64,000 nucleotides of DNA from Akebia trifoliata (lineage: Eukaryota; Streptophyta; Magnoliopsida; Ranunculales; Lardizabalaceae). Every line of letters starts with the position of its first letter. Position 1 is the first letter of the stretch. The stretch is taken from contig CM030716.1 in assembly GCA_017979445.1 (NCBI GenBank), positions 15,643,443-15,707,442 of the forward strand. Reading direction: 5' to 3'. Shown piece by piece: positions 1-11,086 of the stretch. The notes beneath the pieces were generated by a model. It had not been told where the DNA came from, did no database searches, and saw only the letters and a program-made list of their open reading frames with translations. The position numbers and the translations under genes were made by a program.

Positions 1-270
1 GAAAAATCCTTTTGATTCGAGTCGGTCTCTTCGTGAAAATTTATTTTGTGGGCTTCGAATTTGAATCAAGAATTTTACTGTGTTTCGATAAAAAATCTTG
101 TAATCGTTGAAACGATAACAAACGTGAATGAAAACCATGGGTAGTGGAATTTGTGGGGGCTGTCCCATGAGTGTTTCCACTTCAATTTTGAATTCTAACA
201 GATTTAAATCTCATTTTTCTTTTTTTAAAACCTGATTTTGTTTAGAGATACAAAAAGAGAAGAGAAGTTC

Positions 271-565
271 TGTGTGCCGGCAGCAACATTTCAAAGAAGG
301 AACGTTTTGTATTGCTGGCAACAACATTTCCAAAGAAGGAACATGTTATCTATTGCTAACAGTCACATATCTTTTAAATAAATTTTTTTTTTTTTTAATG
401 TATGTGTGATAGCAACATAAAAAAAAAAAGGGTACTGAAATTTGTGTTGCTGATAGCAATATGCATGTGAAACTTTTTGTGGGAAACACATGTCGTGGGA
501 GGCAACAACATCCATAAGAAAAAAAGGGTTTTTTGTTTAGTTGTGAGTGTTGCTGGCAGCAACAT
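271..565. repeat. Scattered near-palindromic repeats (TTGCTGGCAGCAA type) in element A leader
   Basis: About seven degenerate copies of a 15-17 bp motif are spaced 30-70 bp apart in AT-rich sequence. The clearest, GTTGCTGGCAGCAAC at 549-563, is a perfect palindrome around one central base. Other copies near 277, 319, 350, 408, 450 and 505 have one or more mismatches. The segment does not occur in B or C. No coding potential is evident; two short frames of about 79 codons on opposite strands look incidental. Confidence 0.6.
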
Positions 566-629
566 AATTTTTTTTAAAATTTTTTCTTCTTTAAAAGAAA
601 AAAGAGAAAGACATCTCTCCTGTCTCAAC

Positions 630-1859
630 AACTATCATACTATTCTTAATCTCATATTCTTTGAAATATCAACTTGTTTAGGGTCACCCAAAATAACCCT
701 TGATTGGACCATATAAAAAAAAATATTTTTGGACTAAGAATTGTATGCTTGTTTCAATGATCAAATCCGATTATTAGTCTTTGAATTGATTGCCTATCTA
801 ACGTGCCATGATCTTGATTGTTACATATGTTTGATGTGCTTATTTCAATCTTAATGATGTGATTGGATTGGTATTTGTCTTGACTAACATTAGATATGGT
901 ATTAATGTTGTAATGATATGATCAGACCCATGGGCTCATTTGTTTGAAAAGGTCCCGGGCACACCCCACCCTGTTTTACAAACACCACTAGCATGTTATC
1001 GCTTTGTACGCTTGCATATCCCTTATAGCCAACATGGCACTAGTGCGTGGCCCGGTCTCTTCGGAGATGCGACGTCACTCATGAAAACCATAGCTCCAGT
1101 GACGTACCTTAGGATATATCAAATTGGGACATCAGTACTGTCTGATTAAGTGTTTCTAAAAAGTATATTGATACACCCAGGCTGGAACAACCTGAGCTTT
1201 TGACCTATTGTAAGCCGCACAGTCATATGTCCCATTTGCCAACGTAGTACTAGTACGTGGTAGGTCCCATCGCGGGAAGCTAAATCATTTATGAAAGCTG
1301 CAACACTAGACTCGTACCTATATGGTATATCAAAGATAATCAAAGTTCATCAATTGCACTTCTTGGTCAAAACCAGTGCCTAAGCGAGATCCTGCCCCGA
1401 TGTATTACTGTACTAGGGGGATAGACTGTCTATTCTAGAAGAAAGGTAATTTAAGAGTGCCTTGCTCAAGCATCGCACGCCACTTTTTAATTGGGAATTA
1501 AACTGGCTGCTTTTGACTTCAGTGATTTGAGTTGGAGTCTTAGACTATCACCTATATGGTATATCAAACCAAGTCACCATGTATCGTCTGATTGGGTATG
1601 TTCGAGAGGTATATAGGTGCACTTGGACAATGGTGGTCAGATAAATTGCATTGCATGTAGTAAACCTCGAGTTTAGAAACCTCCCTATAGGTCATGACTC
1701 GAACTTATCGTAGGTGTTCCCAGGTTGCTTATTAGAATTAGACCTTACAAATGATAAGACCAGGAATGTACGATTTTGTCCTCAAGATTCAAAATTTTTT
1801 TTTGTTTAACTTGATTCGAAATTACAGTATTACTGGGTGTACCAACCCAATAAAGAATT
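630..1859 (+). other. Conserved non-coding block shared by A, B and C, left part (element A copy)
   Basis: Recognisably the same as 31530-32780 (B) and 52745-54060 (C). Landmarks are a segment around GGCACACCCCACCCTG, the motif ACTAGTACGTGG, and a stretch starting CACTTCTTGGTCAAAA. It contains an imperfect internal duplication with a period near 210 bp. No long frame is open in all three copies, so it is probably non-coding leader sequence. Part of it resembles the leader of the Athila element at about 17365-17545. Confidence 0.7.
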
Positions 1860-4800
1860 TGTGGTGCCCAGCCAAATGCTAACACAAAACTCCATATCAG
1901 ATCTAGAAACACTAGGTGGCACCTCAAAATTTCGGCATGGACTCTTATGTTTATGTTAGCATTCCAAGGCGTTCAACCTACACCTGATAAACGACATATA
2001 ATCCTGCATATATATATATATAATATAAAACTAGCGGAAGCTTATATACATCTAATAATGTACGATAGATCAGAGTACGGACGAAGAAATTTATATATGG
2101 GATTATACAAAAATTTCTCACTCTAAAAAAAATTCTTATCGTTAAGAATAAAATCTATAATACTCTTGGATAAATCGACACCACTAGGGGGTATAACCCC
2201 AATACTCACCAAGTGACGGACTCTGATTGTCTACCTGACCTACCAGATGATTCTCACTCATTTTATATACCTGCCTCGCCAAGCTTCGGATTTGAAACTA
2301 AAAAATAGAGAAGGAAAGGGTGAGTAACAATGGTTACCCAGTAAGGAAGAAAATAATTTCTGCCAATAACCTCTCCTAACATGAACGAATAAACGTACTA
2401 AATCATTTTAAAATAAGCAAAGTTTTACAGAAGAAACTATGATTAATTGGTACATATAGCTAGGGATGAGCAACTGAATGTTTTAAAACTCATATTACAT
2501 CAATCAGTAGTACTCACTATAATATTTTTTTTTATACAAGACAAATTGATCAAGTGAAAATATTAAACATGCATTTCATTTTATATATCAAAATAAGGCA
2601 ATAGATACATAATACACAATGGTGGAGTAGTGGAATTAGAAAGTTGGGATTCATGACTGGATCACTCCCAGTTGGGACATGATGTTTCATAATAAAGTAT
2701 TAGTTTTTGATTTTGTGGCTGGTCAATGTTTACCACACTTATAAGATCATTTATCCTGCTCAGGCTGGCCATTTGACGTGACAGTAAGCAATGGGTCTCT
2801 TTTCAATGTGTCAGAACGTTCGACTATTATAGATTATTAGTGATCACTAACTAATCATCTTCGTATATGCCTATCAGGCGTGCATGTGATTCCCAAATAT
2901 ACAAACCATTCGTATACGACCATCTTTACATTAGAAGTTCACTGGTAAAGATATAGAGGAATAAACTTGGATTCCAGTTGTGACTCTACTCTCATACACG
3001 TCTCATACCACTTATGAGCTTGGTGGTCCCTACCGTGTATTCTAGGATAGTACACCATTCCGGATGATATGACGCAACACCACTCCAGATGATATGACGC
3101 ACTATCCCTTCAAGTATTCACAGACTTTTTAACAGCTCACAAAATAGTTACACATATATATATATATATATATTATTTTCATTTGAAAACAAAAGAAAAA
3201 TTAATAATACAAAGTTGAAAATGGATATCCAGTTTCCTACCATGCAACTGTGGCGACCCGACCTAAAATAAATAACGGAACAAAAAAGTAAACAGCGTCT
3301 CGCGCTAACAAAAAGTAAATAAACATGCAACCAATAACATTATCCCTACATATTCATTCAGCAACCTACACACAACACAACAATGTAAAATGAAGACATC
3401 ACCCCTTGGGTATGACTCTGACATTTTACCATTTTATGCATTTTTTCTCTTTTTTCGATTTTTACAGTTTTCAATCTCTCAAACAGAATATCCACTTTCT
3501 AATATTCATCAACTCAATATGAGTTCATTGAATATTAAATCTTTTTCCAACTATGAAATTCATTTGTATCAATAACATTGAAAAAATACAAAACTTAGAT
3601 CAAAACGGGGTCCGAACGGTGCACAAGACCCAACTGACGGAAATAGCTCGGTGTAATATTCTACCCACGTATAATTTGTTATAAAATACAATTAAACATA
3701 TTAAATATAAAAGTTTTGAAATGAATTTTAAATAACCAATTGAATTTTATATTTTTGAAAGCTCACCACAAATTTTTAATAAAATCCTAAATGCAATTTT
3801 CACAATCTACGATTACTAATAGAAATTGAGAGTTCTTTACAATCTTTAAGGGACAGAATTGAAACACGTACGTGAAAATTGAGGTGATCGATACAGAAAT
3901 CGAGATAGTTTGAACTTTGAGACGGTTTATTTTTGAGTGTAACCCGATGATTTCGAAGATCTCGACGCATTCGTCTTTTCTCCCTTCTGCGACAGAGGAC
4001 GGTTTGGTCCCAAAATGGATAAAATCTGAGGTCGTAGTTTCGAAATCCTTATATATAAATACGACTGATTTTTGACTATACGGGGTGAAAAATAAAGTGA
4101 AACGAAAAGAGGTTGGGTGGATTTTGTAGAGAATGAGGCTGCAGATGTTTCTCCCTTCTGCATTGGAAGTCGACGGCGAGCCGTTTGTAATAAATCTGGG
4201 ATGAAAGATCGGTAAAAAAAATAAAATTTTTGTTTCAAATGTCGTAGCTGTTTGAATGAGTTGGGGAAGATGATGAGAAAAAAAATTAAAAAATTTATTT
4301 ATATAAAAAAAATTTGAGATGAAATCGGTACTTTGCTTATTGTTTCGATCGACGATAACTTGATCATCCGGACTCCAAAACTAACAAATGAATACTATAT
4401 TTTATCTAATTTTTTATTCAAGATCTAATGGTGTGGTCAATTTATATAAAATTTTTCTCTAACAAAAATTTACATATTTTGCCTAGTGGGACCCTAAAAT
4501 TGACGTCGTTTTCGTTTTTGACGATTATTCGACTTTTTGTACTTCAAAAATGATAAGTAAATAGTCCATGTTTAATAATTTTTTGTTACGAACCCAATGG
4601 TGCAATCAAATCTTAATAATTCTTATTTTAACAAAAATTATTGTCTGATCCGACTCGATAATTGAGGATTTTACTACTTTTATGTTCGGACTCACATTTG
4701 AGTGTGCTTACAGGCTAAAGTATGTTTTTCGATCATTTTGAATCTAATGATAAGATCAGATTTCAATAAAAATGATCAGAACAAAGTCTTACAATTTTAC

Positions 4801-4883
4801 CCTAAGTTCCGCTTTCAAGATTTTCTCAAAATTCCATTATTTATTTTTCCTCGAGATATGAATTGAAAACTCGAGATTTTACA
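1860..4883. mobile_element. Solo LTR, 3.0 kb, possibly chromovirus (Tekay/Del) type, nested in element A
   Basis: The insert begins TGTGGTGCCC and ends ATTTTACA (TG...CA) and is flanked by GAATT at 1855-1859 and 4884-4888. Removing it restores a segment collinear with elements B (near 32770) and C (near 54055), which serve as empty sites. No gag or pol homology is seen inside, so it is a single LTR left by LTR-LTR recombination. A 3-kb LTR would suit Tekay/Del chromoviruses, and the reverse strand starts TGTAAAATCTCGAG, but the lineage is a guess. It holds a (TA)n run at 3153-3172 and a 103-codon minus frame (3927-4238) with no recognisable domain. Confidence 0.8.
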
Positions 4884-5764
4884 GAATTCATTTTAAAAAT
4901 TTAGTAATGGTTCATAATGACCCAGTCCATCTCGATCCAACAATCATGATGGGCCGGACCATTTAAATCAAAATGGAATTCAAACGTTTTGTTAATTCGG
5001 GTTTCAACCCATTTTAAAAGAAGAAAAATATTTTCCGGAGGAAGAATATTTTTCAAAAGAAAATACTATCCAAAAGTAAAGAAAATGAAGGAAAAATGAT
5101 TTACAAAAGATTTATTCTTTCATAGAAAAATGACTTATAAAAATATATTTTGCATAGACTTTGAAAAATTATTAAAATAGGTTTTTTTCAAAAAAAAAAG
5201 TTTAAATTAGATTTGTTGAAAATTTTATTCAATGAAAATATTATTTGTCAATAATTTTCAGTAATTCAATAAAATTATTTTTCCTTCTGAATAATGCAAT
5301 GAATTGTTTAATGGATTGGTGTACAAAATTTAGTAAAATCTCAGGATTCATTTAAAATGTTATCAAGGGGGTAACACTGAAATTGATTAAATTCACTTTC
5401 GACTAGTGTTACAAGATTATCTTTGCACCTAAGTTCAATCGTCTATCGTCTAGTTACAGTTGTAAGTCCGGTCAATTAGAACAAACATCAATACCAAGTC
5501 AACAATCAAAAATGGCCTCAAAATTTCTCAACATCGTCCAGTTGTTCCTTGAAGATAACAGTGTCTCAGTCCTACAGGTGGTAAGCAATATCTTGAGTCC
5601 ATAGTCCATAATCAAGCCCGTTGTGGGTACTTTTCTTGAGTTTTCATGAGTCATGTGGGTTAATCTGAGTCAAATTTTTTTTGTCAATCCATCAATGTCA
5701 TGTTTTCTTAGATCAAGTCTACTTTTTCTCTGTTGAGTCAAGTTAGTTTGTCGAGTCAATAGAG
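4884..5764 (+). other. Conserved non-coding block, right part (element A copy)
   Basis: Continues the block interrupted by the solo LTR and is collinear with 32780-33665 in B and 54060-55075 in C. Landmarks are GACCCAGTCCATCTCGATCC near 4920, an A-rich stretch rich in TTTTC/GAAAA, and a segment near 5500 reading AAAATTTCTCAACATCG. I see no gene in it. Confidence 0.6.
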
Positions 5765-6855
5765 GTGTCTATCGTCCCATTTGAATTTGATTGGATAAAA
5801 AAAATTTATGAATACCTCGAGCGCATTAACGGATTAACTAATAATCTAACTTCAAGGATAGATTTCTTTCTTGGACAAGAAGATAAAGGTCGGGTTCAAC
5901 TTTTAATCAAAAAAGCAAAGGTCATTGACCTTGGAACAAAAATAATTCTCAAGAAATTCAAATAGAAACTATCCTATCCTTAGAGGAACACAAGGAGATA
6001 ATGAATTTACTTAGAAATTTCAAATGACTTGTTCACGTGATCCTATGAGGATACGTTATGTATTAGCTTGGGTGTTATCTGACATGGAATAGATACTCAC
6101 TCGATGGAATGGAAATACTAATGAGACCAAAGAAGATGTTACAAAACATGTCAATGTTGTCCTTTCTGCAAAGCAAATGCCATAGTCGATACAGGGTACC
6201 TTTGGAATTAGGCTCTGAGAATGGGTCACATTTTGAAGTCAAAGATTACTCTGTGTTTAAAGTTCAAGATCCAGCATTACTAATCATCTCTCTACATTTT
6301 CAGACTAATTGAAAGGTTGAAGCAACTAATAAAAAATCTAAAAACAATCATCAAGAAAATGTGTCAATCAAGAAGTTAACATTCACACTGGGGGCACATC
6401 GTACTTCAATATAGTTTTCCACTAGAGTTACTTCCTATTCTTTAGTGTATGGTATGGAAACAGTCTTGCCAATTGAAATGGAGATCCCATCTCTTAGGAT
6501 CTTACTGGAAAGTCAGTTGTCAGAAACAGATTGGGTCCGTCAATAGTATGAAAAATTAAACTTGATCGAAGAAAAATGATTAAGAGCTCTGTACCACGTG
6601 TAGGCCTATCAAAAAAGAGTCGTCCATGCATTTGAGAAGAAGATCAAGGCCCGACACTTGTAAGTCGGGTATTTAGTACTTAAAGAAAATTGGATACCTA
6701 TCTTTGATCCTAGAGAGAAGTTCAAATCAAATTGAGGAGGTCCGTTCACTATCAAAGAAATATTACCAGGAAAAGCTGTCAGACTTTAAGATCATAATGG
6801 AATTGAATTACCAGAACCAACTAACCTTGACCAGATCAAGCGGTACTACATTTAA
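5765..6855 (+). pseudogene. Pol stub of element A: RT N-terminal edge fused to integrase C-terminal half
   Basis: The first part translates to the segment that precedes RT in Tat-type polyproteins (a piece reading IQIETILSLEEHKEIMNLL near 5957-6015). After about 100 bases it passes into the integrase region around the second catalytic aspartate (VPLELGSENGSHF near 6199-6237). It then follows integrase to its C-terminal end, with VYGMETVLPIEMEIPSL near 6446-6496 and a terminal IKRYYI before a stop at 6853. Most of RT, all of RNase H and the zinc-finger and first-aspartate part of integrase are missing. Several in-frame stops and frame changes show it is dead. The same join occurs in B and C, so the deletion predates their spread. 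Confidence 0.8.
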
Positions 6856-7320
6856 GGAGGTCATATTTGGCTGAATCAATTCTCTTACTACTTAGTTCAA
6901 TATCTCCTTTGTCAGCCTTTTGCAATCTTTTAAAAAAAAAATGCCTTTTTTTCTTTTTCAGCCAAATTACCTAACCCAGGGGAGGAAAAATTTGAACTAT
7001 ATTTTGGTTTGATCCCAAAATTCTGGGGTACGTAGGCAACCTGAGAGTTACTTCAGGCCTAATCACATCAAAATAAAAAATAGATTCTCTCATAAAGAAG
7101 AAAAAAATGAAAAAGAAATATTATCAAAATGGGGAAGAAAATAAAAAAAGTTTAAAAGAAATGTCACACGAGGAGCATTTGAGTTTTTGAGCCTCAAAAT
7201 TCCTTTCTTTTTATGCCCAGTCCTTAGTTTACTTATGAAAGTCCTCCTGAGTATCGTGCGAAAGAGTCAAGGAAGGCAGACAGTAACTCTAAAAATTCAA
7301 AAGGGAAGAAAAAGAGAAAA
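6856..7320 (+). other. Post-integrase spacer with a conserved short hairpin
   Basis: Non-coding stretch after the integrase stop, collinear in A, B, C and the minus-strand E remnant (60637-60812). It contains a conserved run GGGGTACGTAGGCAACCTGAG and a potential hairpin, CCTGAGAGTTACTTCAGG at 7040-7057. No gene is seen. Confidence 0.55.
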
Positions 7321-7665
7321 AACCTGTTAGGTTGAAAACTCGAAAGGACGACTTAGGCAAAAATTTAGGCAAGCTCGCAAGGTTGAAAATCTGAATTGAC
7401 AACCTAGACAACAATTAGAGCAAATAAAAAAGTATGCTAAGTTGAAAACCTGAAAGGGTGACATAGGAAAAAATTAAAGCAAGCTCGGGATGTGGAAAAT
7501 TCGGAAGGACGAGCTTGACAACAATCAAAGCAAAAACAAAAAATTGTAAACTCACTAGATCGAAAATCTAAAAAGGAGATCTAGGCAAAAGTTAGAGCAT
7601 ATTTGCTAGATTGAAAACCTGAAAAGGCAATCTAGAAAAAAATTAGAGCAATCAAAAAAAAAAAA
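7321..7665 (+). repeat. Tandem hairpin array, about 58-bp units (element A copy)
   Basis: About six degenerate units. Each holds two short arms flanking a loop of the type GAAAAYCTGAAAAGG. Arms include CTAGATCG with a GATCTAG partner, and AGGTTG with CAACCT (around 7378-7410). Stem sequence changes from unit to unit while pairing, including G-U pairs, is largely kept. Two of the six units have decayed arms here. The element C copy (56808-57018) is the clearest. Confidence 0.7.
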
Positions 7666-8414
7666 AATCTTCGTTGAGTTGAAAAGCTAAAATGTGATCT
7701 GAGCCGAAACATCAGAAGTCTGAATGACCAAGTTTCAGTACCTAGCTTAAACCAAGCAAGGACTCAGAAGTCACAAGTATCATTTACGATTGATCTGAAA
7801 TTTTTTTACTTTTCTAAGTTAACCAAGAGGAAAAATGGTAGATTCTACAATGAATCTTAAAAGAAAATATTTTGTTATCTTGAGCCTAACTTAAAATCTT
7901 CAATATAAAAAATCAAAATTAAAAGTTGAATCTTTATTACGCTTGTGGTAATCAAATATTTCAAACCTTCTTAGCAATGGACACTTCTCTTTTTTCTATA
8001 GCGTGTAATTTTTCCCCTTACATTAGGGGCATTTAAAAAAAAAACTGTGTTCAGCTTTCTATAGTGCAATGTTTCTTATCAACTAGGGGCATTTTGTTTT
8101 CAAGCTTGATCAATGTTAATCCTAAAGGATAATGGGAATCCCGAATTTAAGGTTACCCTCTTGATTGTAATTTTTTGAAAACTCCTAAGGTTCAAAGAAT
8201 GTTTTAAAATTTAAAAAAAACTTTGAGGTTCAAACAGAAATATTTCTGATCTCATATTTGGTTTTGCCCAGAGATTAACTCATTATTTTTTCACCTAGAA
8301 TAGGAGAAATGGCATTCTTTCTTTCCCAGATTCATTAATTCCTTTCTAGATTTATTCATTCTTTCTTAGATTCATTCATTCTTTCCCAAATTTATTCATT
8401 CATTCTCAGATTCA
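7666..8414. other. Non-coding 3' region of element A
   Basis: Collinear with 35500-36380 in B and 57018-57810 in C. It has recurring phrases such as ACTAGGGGCATTT and a run of TTCATTC-type repeats near 8320-8410. No open frame or known motif; probably 3' untranslated sequence. Confidence 0.5.
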
Positions 8415-9232
8415 TACCATCGAGGGTTTCTCGAATTTTGCTCAGATATCGTCAAGGGTTTCTCGGATTTTATTCAGATGCCACCGAGGGTTATCTCGGA
8501 TTTTGCTCAAATGCCATCGAGGATTTTCTCGGATGTTGCTCAGATGCCACCAAGGGTTTTCTCAGATTTTGCTTAGTTTTACTTAGATGTCGTCGATGGC
8601 TATCTCAAATTTTGTTCAGATACCACCGAAGGTTATCTTGAATTTTGCTCAGATACTATCGAGGGTTTTATCAAATTTTGCTCAGATGTCGTTGAGGCCT
8701 ATCTCGAATTTTGCTCAGATACCACCGAGGGTTTCTCGAATTTTACTTAGATACCACTGAGGGTTTCTCGAATTTTTCTCAGATGTCGTCGAGGGTTATC
8801 CAGGATTTTGCTTAGATGCTATCGAGGGTTTTATCGGATTTTGCTCAGTTTTGCTAAGATACCGTTGATGACTATCTCGAATTTTGCTCTGATACCACCG
8901 AGGGTTTTCTCGGATTTTGCTCAAATATCGTCGAGGGTTTATCGAATTTTGCTCAGGTACCACCGAGAGTTTTCTGGGATTTTGCTTAGATGACGTTGAG
9001 GATTATTTCGAATTTTGCTTAGTTTTGCTCAACCAGTTGCCACCGAGGGCTATCTCGGATTATGCTCAACCAGTTGCCGCCGAGGGTTTTTTCGGATTTT
9101 GCTCAGCCAGGTGCCACCAAGGGCTTTCTTGGATTATGCTCAGACAGTTGCCACTGAGGGTTTTTTTGAATTATGCTCAGCTAGTTACCACCGATGATTT
9201 CTCAGATTTTTCTCAGATTTCACACAAATTTT
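8415..9232 (+). repeat. Degenerate minisatellite before the 3' LTR (element A copy)
   Basis: Units of about 30-36 bp built on GATTTTGCTCAGATRCCRYCGAGGGTT, around 20-25 copies and more diverged than in element C. The last units carry a CAACCAGTTGCC insertion (for example near 9037 and 9070). Since many units are multiples of three, frames of up to 149 codons stay open by chance of the repeat; I do not treat them as genes. Confidence 0.85.
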
Positions 9233-9526
9233 TGTTCAGATTAGATTTTGATCAGACCCCCTTAAGATTCATCTCATATGTCAAATGCACACACTTGCAC
9301 TTTTTAGTCAAGGATAATTTTTCAAAATTCAAGGATCTGACATCATTAGTGAGAGTTCGCGCTTGAGGACCTGACAACTTTTTAGTTCGATGAGAGTTTT
9401 ACCCTCAAGGATCCGAATGCCTCGACGAATAGCTAAATCAGGCTGTAAAATGAACTGTCACTAGCTTTGGCATTTAGATATTGCACTATCTACCAAAATA
9501 GATTTTCTATCTACTTTACTTCAACT

Positions 9527-9546
9527 CTCTGCCAAAGAGGGACATC
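9527..9546 (+). other. Polypurine tract of element A
   Basis: TGCCAAAGAGGGACATC directly precedes the 3' LTR, matching CAAAGAGGGGCATC before the 3' LTRs of B and C. This is the expected site of plus-strand DNA priming. Confidence 0.75.
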
Positions 9547-11086
9547 TATAGACACCCCATTTTTTGCATTCACCTAATTAATCAACTCATCAACCCGATT
9601 GTGACTATTCCCAATGATGGATGATTATTTTAATGCTTTATTTATTGCTAGATATATTTTAGAAATTTGGATGAGGTAGCTTAAACTAACAAAACTGTAG
9701 AAACCACGCTACGCTAGGAAAATATAACCCCCAAAACATAGAAATAATCATTTTACAGACAAAAATAAGTTTTATAATTAAAATCACTAAAAAATGATCA
9801 AATTACCAAAATACCCCTAACATCAAAACATCTTTAGAGCCCCCTTTATGCTTAGGAAAACCCTTTTGAACACATAAAATAGCAAAGTGAAACCAAATAA
9901 ATTATTTCGCCAATTTTCACTAAATACCCCTCATAGGATTCACAATCGTTTCATGCAAAAAGTTCGTAAATGATACAAACTCATAATCTCATTGAATTTC
10001 TTATGAAAAATCGATTCCAAAACATCCCGAAACATCGAAAAATAACTTGAAATATAAAAGTTCTCTTTAGGGACAAAACGATAATTTTTCAATTTTAAAA
10101 ATTTTAAATTTTAAATTTAAAAATTAATAAATAAAACATTAATTAACGTAAAGTGAAACCTTAATAAAATTAATTTAAAAATCTGAATCAAGAAAATTAA
10201 TCAATCAAGCCCTTAGAAAAAATTGTTGATGGTTTTCCACTTATTTAAGTGGATCCCCATTGATATTTATTAAAAGACCCTTCCATCTGGGGGTTTAAAG
10301 AATTATAATATAATTAAGGAGGATTCTTTAAAAATTAAAAATATATTCTTCCACTGTACGTAAGAATTAAAATCCTAATATAAAGAAACCTAGTTAATCA
10401 AATAAAATTTAAGTCAAAATCCTAATTCACCTTACCTAAAAGGAGACCTAATCAAACCCTAATTCTTCAAAAAAAATTTATAAATAAGAGCCTTCACAAC
10501 CTAATTTCGCAGGTCAAAGAAAATCCTAAAAAAAGTAGGTCAAAAAGTTTCCCTAGCATTCCCCAAACCTTGATTTAGAAGTCCTAACTCCCTACTTATC
10601 ATCCATACCCTAGATTTTATAGAAAAACTCCCAGAAACTCTTCGAAAAATAATCAGAAATCCATCAAAAAATTTAGAAAATACTTAGATCTAAGAAGGAG
10701 GTACTTCATCTTGGAGATTTGAAGCGGATCGAGTGACAAAAATAAAGCGATGAGTATTTTATGAGAAGTCATTCTACCAATTATGAGGAAAGAAATCATT
10801 GCAATCATTATATAGGTATATTTTTATTCTATTTATTTTATTTATTTATTTTAGATCTTTTAGCAATGTAGTCTTTTTTCGAAAATAGTAGAGACCGACG
10901 TTTGTCGGGCGGGGTTGGTGCCTAACACCTTCTAACCTCGTATCGTAATCCCCAGACCATAGTCTCTTTTTATTTATAGATTAGTTGTTTTCATCTATTT
11001 AGAGTCAATATTCGGTTCCTAGACTGTAATAACTAGGTGGCGACTCATAAACCTCAAAAATCAAAAGCGAATCGATGGCACTTTCA
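9547..11086 (+). repeat. 3' LTR of element A
   Basis: About 1.54 kb. It starts TATAGACACCCC (the canonical TGTAGACACCCC of the family has lost its TG) and ends GGCACTTTCA. A TATA box, TATAAATA, lies at 10479-10486. Further on are the conserved GTTGGTGCCTAACACCTTC hairpin segment and the internal motif TAACTAGGTGGCGACTC near 11029. It is more diverged from the C LTRs than those are from each other. Confidence 0.85.

Larger units (their letters stand above)
1..11086 (+). mobile_element. Element A: non-autonomous Tat-type (Ty3/gypsy) LTR retrotransposon, 5' end outside window
   Basis: The module order matches elements B and C in this window: variable leader, conserved block, pol stub, hairpin array, minisatellite, polypurine tract, 3' LTR. 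The 5' LTR and primer-binding site lie before base 1. No gag and no intact RT or RNase H are present; only the RT N-terminal edge and the C-terminal half of integrase remain, full of stops. A 3.0-kb solo LTR is nested at 1860-4883. The five bases after the 3' LTR (catac, 11087-11091) would be the right target duplication; the left copy cannot be seen. Assignment to the Tat/Ogre side of Ty3/gypsy rests on the integrase remnant and on the LTR shared with element C, whose primer-binding site is intact. Confidence 0.85.

Noticed and set aside
3927..4238. 103-codon minus-strand frame as a gene
   Set aside because: Lies inside a solo LTR with no domain and low-complexity composition.
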